A stretch of DNA of 40,551 nucleotides, from the NCBI GenBank assembly GCA_030149525.1, contig JASBRJ010000032.1, forward strand, positions 1 to 40,551, given 5' to 3'. Positions 38,724-40,551 of this stretch are shown here, one piece after another (within the stretch, counting starts at the first letter, position 1; each line of letters opens with the position of its first letter). A model generated the notes under the pieces. It was given only the letters and a program-made list of their open reading frames with translations, was not told the origin of the DNA and did no database searches. This DNA comes from a bacterium (GTDB taxonomy: Bacteria; Vulcanimicrobiota; Xenobia; Xenobiales; JADMJV01). Both the position numbers and the translations under genes were made by a program.

Positions 38724-40551
38724 ATGCCTCGCCTTTTCCTATGTCTCCTATGCCTGTTCCTCTGGTTGCCTGCTTGGAGCGCTCCCTTGTCCGAGGGAGA
38801 CAACTGGGCCCAGGATGCCGTCTCTGTTTTGAGAGTTTGGGGCCTCATCGACCAAGACCGTAATCGCAATTTTCAGGGAGACAGGGCGATCAGCCGATAC
38901 GAGGCCGCCGCCCTTATTGCGCGAGCCCTGACGAAGCTTGAGCAAAAGCAAGCGGACTTTCTCAGCCGGGAGCAACTCCACAAGCTTGACACTATGCGCG
39001 AAGCCCTCGCCCAGGAGATGGAAGTGCTGGGATTGCGAGTCGGCAAGCTTGCCCACACAGTGGAGCGACTGGAGCAAAGGGTCACCGAACAAGAACGACT
39101 CCTCTTCAGCGGCGAATTTCAGACAAGATTGGTCTCCCAAAGCTTTCGCAACGCCGGCAACACCAACTCCGGGCCTCAAGGCCTCAACTACGACAACCTG
39201 GTAGGAACGATCGCAGGCTCGAACCTTCTTCCCCACGGTCCCGACGGAATATTGCCCGTCATCGATCAGAACTCCGGCCGCCCCCTCACCAACGGCACGG
39301 GATTGACCTCTACTCTGTTTCTCAACATCAACTTCCTGGGAGATGGAGACTGGGACGGTGATCTTCGTCTCTTCGCTCACACCAGTCAGGGAAACCCCAT
39401 CGTCGACGCCGTGTGGGGAACCCAACCCGGTTACCTGGCCAACCCGTTCACAGGCACCAGCGGCCTCAACGATCCTCAAGGCCGTTCTCGAACACCGTTG
39501 ACCACCATGGGGCTGGAGAAAGCCGAAGTGCGCCACAGCAGCGGACTGACCGCTACCATCGGTCACTTTGAGCCGGACATTCTCAATCCCACCGTCTTCC
39601 TCACACCGGTGAATCCTAACCCCAACGGACCGGCTCTTCTGGGCGGCTTCGGATTTCGCGCCCTGAAAGACTGGGAGCGGATTTCCCTTGAGGTCTTCGG
39701 CACGAAATTGCCCGACGGGAGCCCCGGCCAGGGCGCAGCCGAGTACGACACCAACGCCCTCGGCGCAGGGCTTCGCTATCAAGATGAAAAGTGGAAGATC
39801 AATCTCAATGTTCTTCGAGCCGCCAATGAATCGAGCGGCGGCGCTCCTCTGGCGGTCGGTCAAACCGGATTCTTCAACGATGTCACCGGCGGGTTGTACG
39901 GCAACTGGGTCAATCCCGACGGCTATCTCGTGGGCCAGCTGGGCGGAGTGGGCGACTCGCGCGTGGCGGGCGCCAACAGCACCAGCGACAAGCGCCCAGT
40001 TCCCGGTCTCCCCAACAGCGACGGAATCAACCGGGGAGCAACTTTCGGGCCTCAGTCACAAACCTCGGCGGGCCTTTCGGTGGAATGGAACAGCGACAAC
40101 TGGACTCTCCTAGGCGACTATGCCTTTTCCGACTATCGGCCTAACAAGAACTCCAGCTATTCCGCCACCGACAGTCTGTGGCGACTGGGAGCCGAAGTCT
40201 TGCTGTTCAACGAGACCGTCGACCTGAACCTGGAGTATCGCTACACGGGAGCGCGTTACGACCCGTTCGTGGTGAGCTTTCCCACCACGCTCACAGGCAC
40301 TCCGGTCTTTCGAGTGTATCATCGCCTCCCCTCATTCGATAACTTCTGGCACCTCTACGCCCTTCATAACACTCAGGAATTTCCTAGAAACCGACAGGGC
40401 TTCTGGCTGGACGCCGGATGGAGGTACGACCCCGACGGAATCGTTCGGGTCGCCTACCGCAATCTGACTCAAGTGACCTCGTCGCTGCAAGATGTGCGAT
40501 ATCTTCCAGGTCAGGTAGGTCCCGCCACCCCCAACACCACCGTACTCGGCT
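38724..40551 (+). CDS. SLH-domain outer-membrane porin (3' end beyond the window)
   Basis: At least 609 residues, open to the window end. The signal peptide is residues 1-20 (MPRLFLCLLCLFLWLPAWSA). An SLH-like segment at about 26-70 (NWAQDAVSVLRVWGLI, then ISRYEAAALIARAL) would bind peptidoglycan-linked polymer. A coiled coil follows at about 85-130 (MREALAQEMEVLGLRVGKL, TVERLEQRV), spanning the periplasm. From about 135 a long beta-barrel-like part has alternating polar and hydrophobic strands with many Asn, Gly and aromatic residues (RLVSQSFRN, KINLNVLRAANE, WTLLGDYAFSDYR, VDLNLEYRYTG). This is the OmpM/SLH-porin layout that ties the outer membrane to the wall in non-proteobacterial diderms. 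ATG 38724 is the first Met before the signal peptide; no SD is visible. Confidence 0.88.
   Translation, partial: MPRLFLCLLCLFLWLPAWSAPLSEGDNWAQDAVSVLRVWGLIDQDRNRNFQGDRAISRYEAAALIARALTKLEQKQADFLSREQLHKLDTMREALAQEMEVLGLRVGKLAHTVERLEQRVTEQERLLFSGEFQTRLVSQSFRNAGNTNSGPQGLNYDNLVGTIAGSNLLPHGPDGILPVIDQNSGRPLTNGTGLTSTLFLNINFLGDGDWDGDLRLFAHTSQGNPIVDAVWGTQPGYLANPFTGTSGLNDPQGRSRTPLTTMGLEKAEVRHSSGLTATIGHFEPDILNPTVFLTPVNPNPNGPALLGGFGFRALKDWERISLEVFGTKLPDGSPGQGAAEYDTNALGAGLRYQDEKWKINLNVLRAANESSGGAPLAVGQTGFFNDVTGGLYGNWVNPDGYLVGQLGGVGDSRVAGANSTSDKRPVPGLPNSDGINRGATFGPQSQTSAGLSVEWNSDNWTLLGDYAFSDYRPNKNSSYSATDSLWRLGAEVLLFNETVDLNLEYRYTGARYDPFVVSFPTTLTGTPVFRVYHRLPSFDNFWHLYALHNTQEFPRNRQGFWLDAGWRYDPDGIVRVAYRNLTQVTSSLQDVRYLPGQVGPATPNTTVLG

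Noticed and set aside
1-40551. CRISPR arrays, insertion sequences, prophage or integrase sites
   Set aside because: No regularly spaced repeats, transposase-like proteins or long inverted repeats were seen.

Overview
The window reads as ordinary, gene-dense chromosome of a diderm bacterium with moderately high GC content. The last gene encodes an outer-membrane porin with an N-terminal S-layer-homology (SLH) segment and a coiled coil. That architecture is known from diderms of the Terrabacteria side (Cyanobacteria and relatives, Deinococcus-Thermus, Armatimonadota, Eremiobacterota-like lineages, Negativicutes). An McsA/McsB pair, two adjacent PilT ATPases, a WD-type Ser/Thr kinase and an SLH porin fit such a lineage. 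I cannot name the phylum from sequence alone. GTG and TTG starts are common, genes often overlap by 1-8 nt, and Shine-Dalgarno (SD) quality varies widely. I saw no rRNA, tRNA, CRISPR array, insertion sequence or prophage.

Layout. 1-5.4 kb: ECF sigma factor, zinc-finger anti-sigma factor and a small Spy/CnrX-like periplasmic protein, then an ABCG-type ATPase, a cyclophilin, an inverted ornithine-cyclodeaminase-family gene, the likely partner ABC-2 permease and a membrane-anchored protein. 5.4-9 kb: a heterodimeric ABC exporter whose two ATP sites are asymmetric. 9-11.2 kb (minus): two PilT-family retraction ATPases. 11.2-11.8 kb: a structured leader followed by a PRC-barrel protein. 11.8-13.2 kb (minus): a glycine-zipper repeat protein. 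13.3-18 kb: unknown protein, VOC protein and a Ser/Thr kinase with TPR and beta-propeller regions.

18-22.2 kb (minus): a complete binding-protein ABC importer (lipoprotein, ATPase, fused double permease). 22.2-24.2 kb: two overlapping Asp-box (BNR) beta-propeller paralogues. 24.2-25 kb (minus): glycerophosphodiester phosphodiesterase. 25-26.3 kb: a charged, probably disordered orphan protein with its own promoter-like site, strong SD and terminator, then a two-TM small protein. 26.3-28 kb (minus): an HTTM-family membrane protein.

28.2-33.2 kb (plus): an NCS1 permease, a short McsA-like zinc protein, an McsB arginine kinase and a TPR protein, tightly packed, then an unknown protein and a terminator. 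33.3-38 kb: a sensor protein with a degenerate histidine-kinase core, overlapping by 4 nt a fusion of a nucleotide-transporter-like membrane domain, HEAT repeats and a cyclic-nucleotide-binding domain. 38-40.5 kb: a periplasmic cupredoxin-like protein and, divergent at only 23 bp, the SLH porin that runs off the end.

Most interesting points: the arginine-kinase operon without ctsR or clpC but with a retained RDxxRA motif; the pseudo-kinase/HEAT-transporter pair; a three-way-junction-like RNA candidate in the 11.2-11.4 kb leader; an SD-masking hairpin before the Spy-like gene; and genes (an ABC exporter half, the WD kinase) for which no convincing canonical start codon exists.
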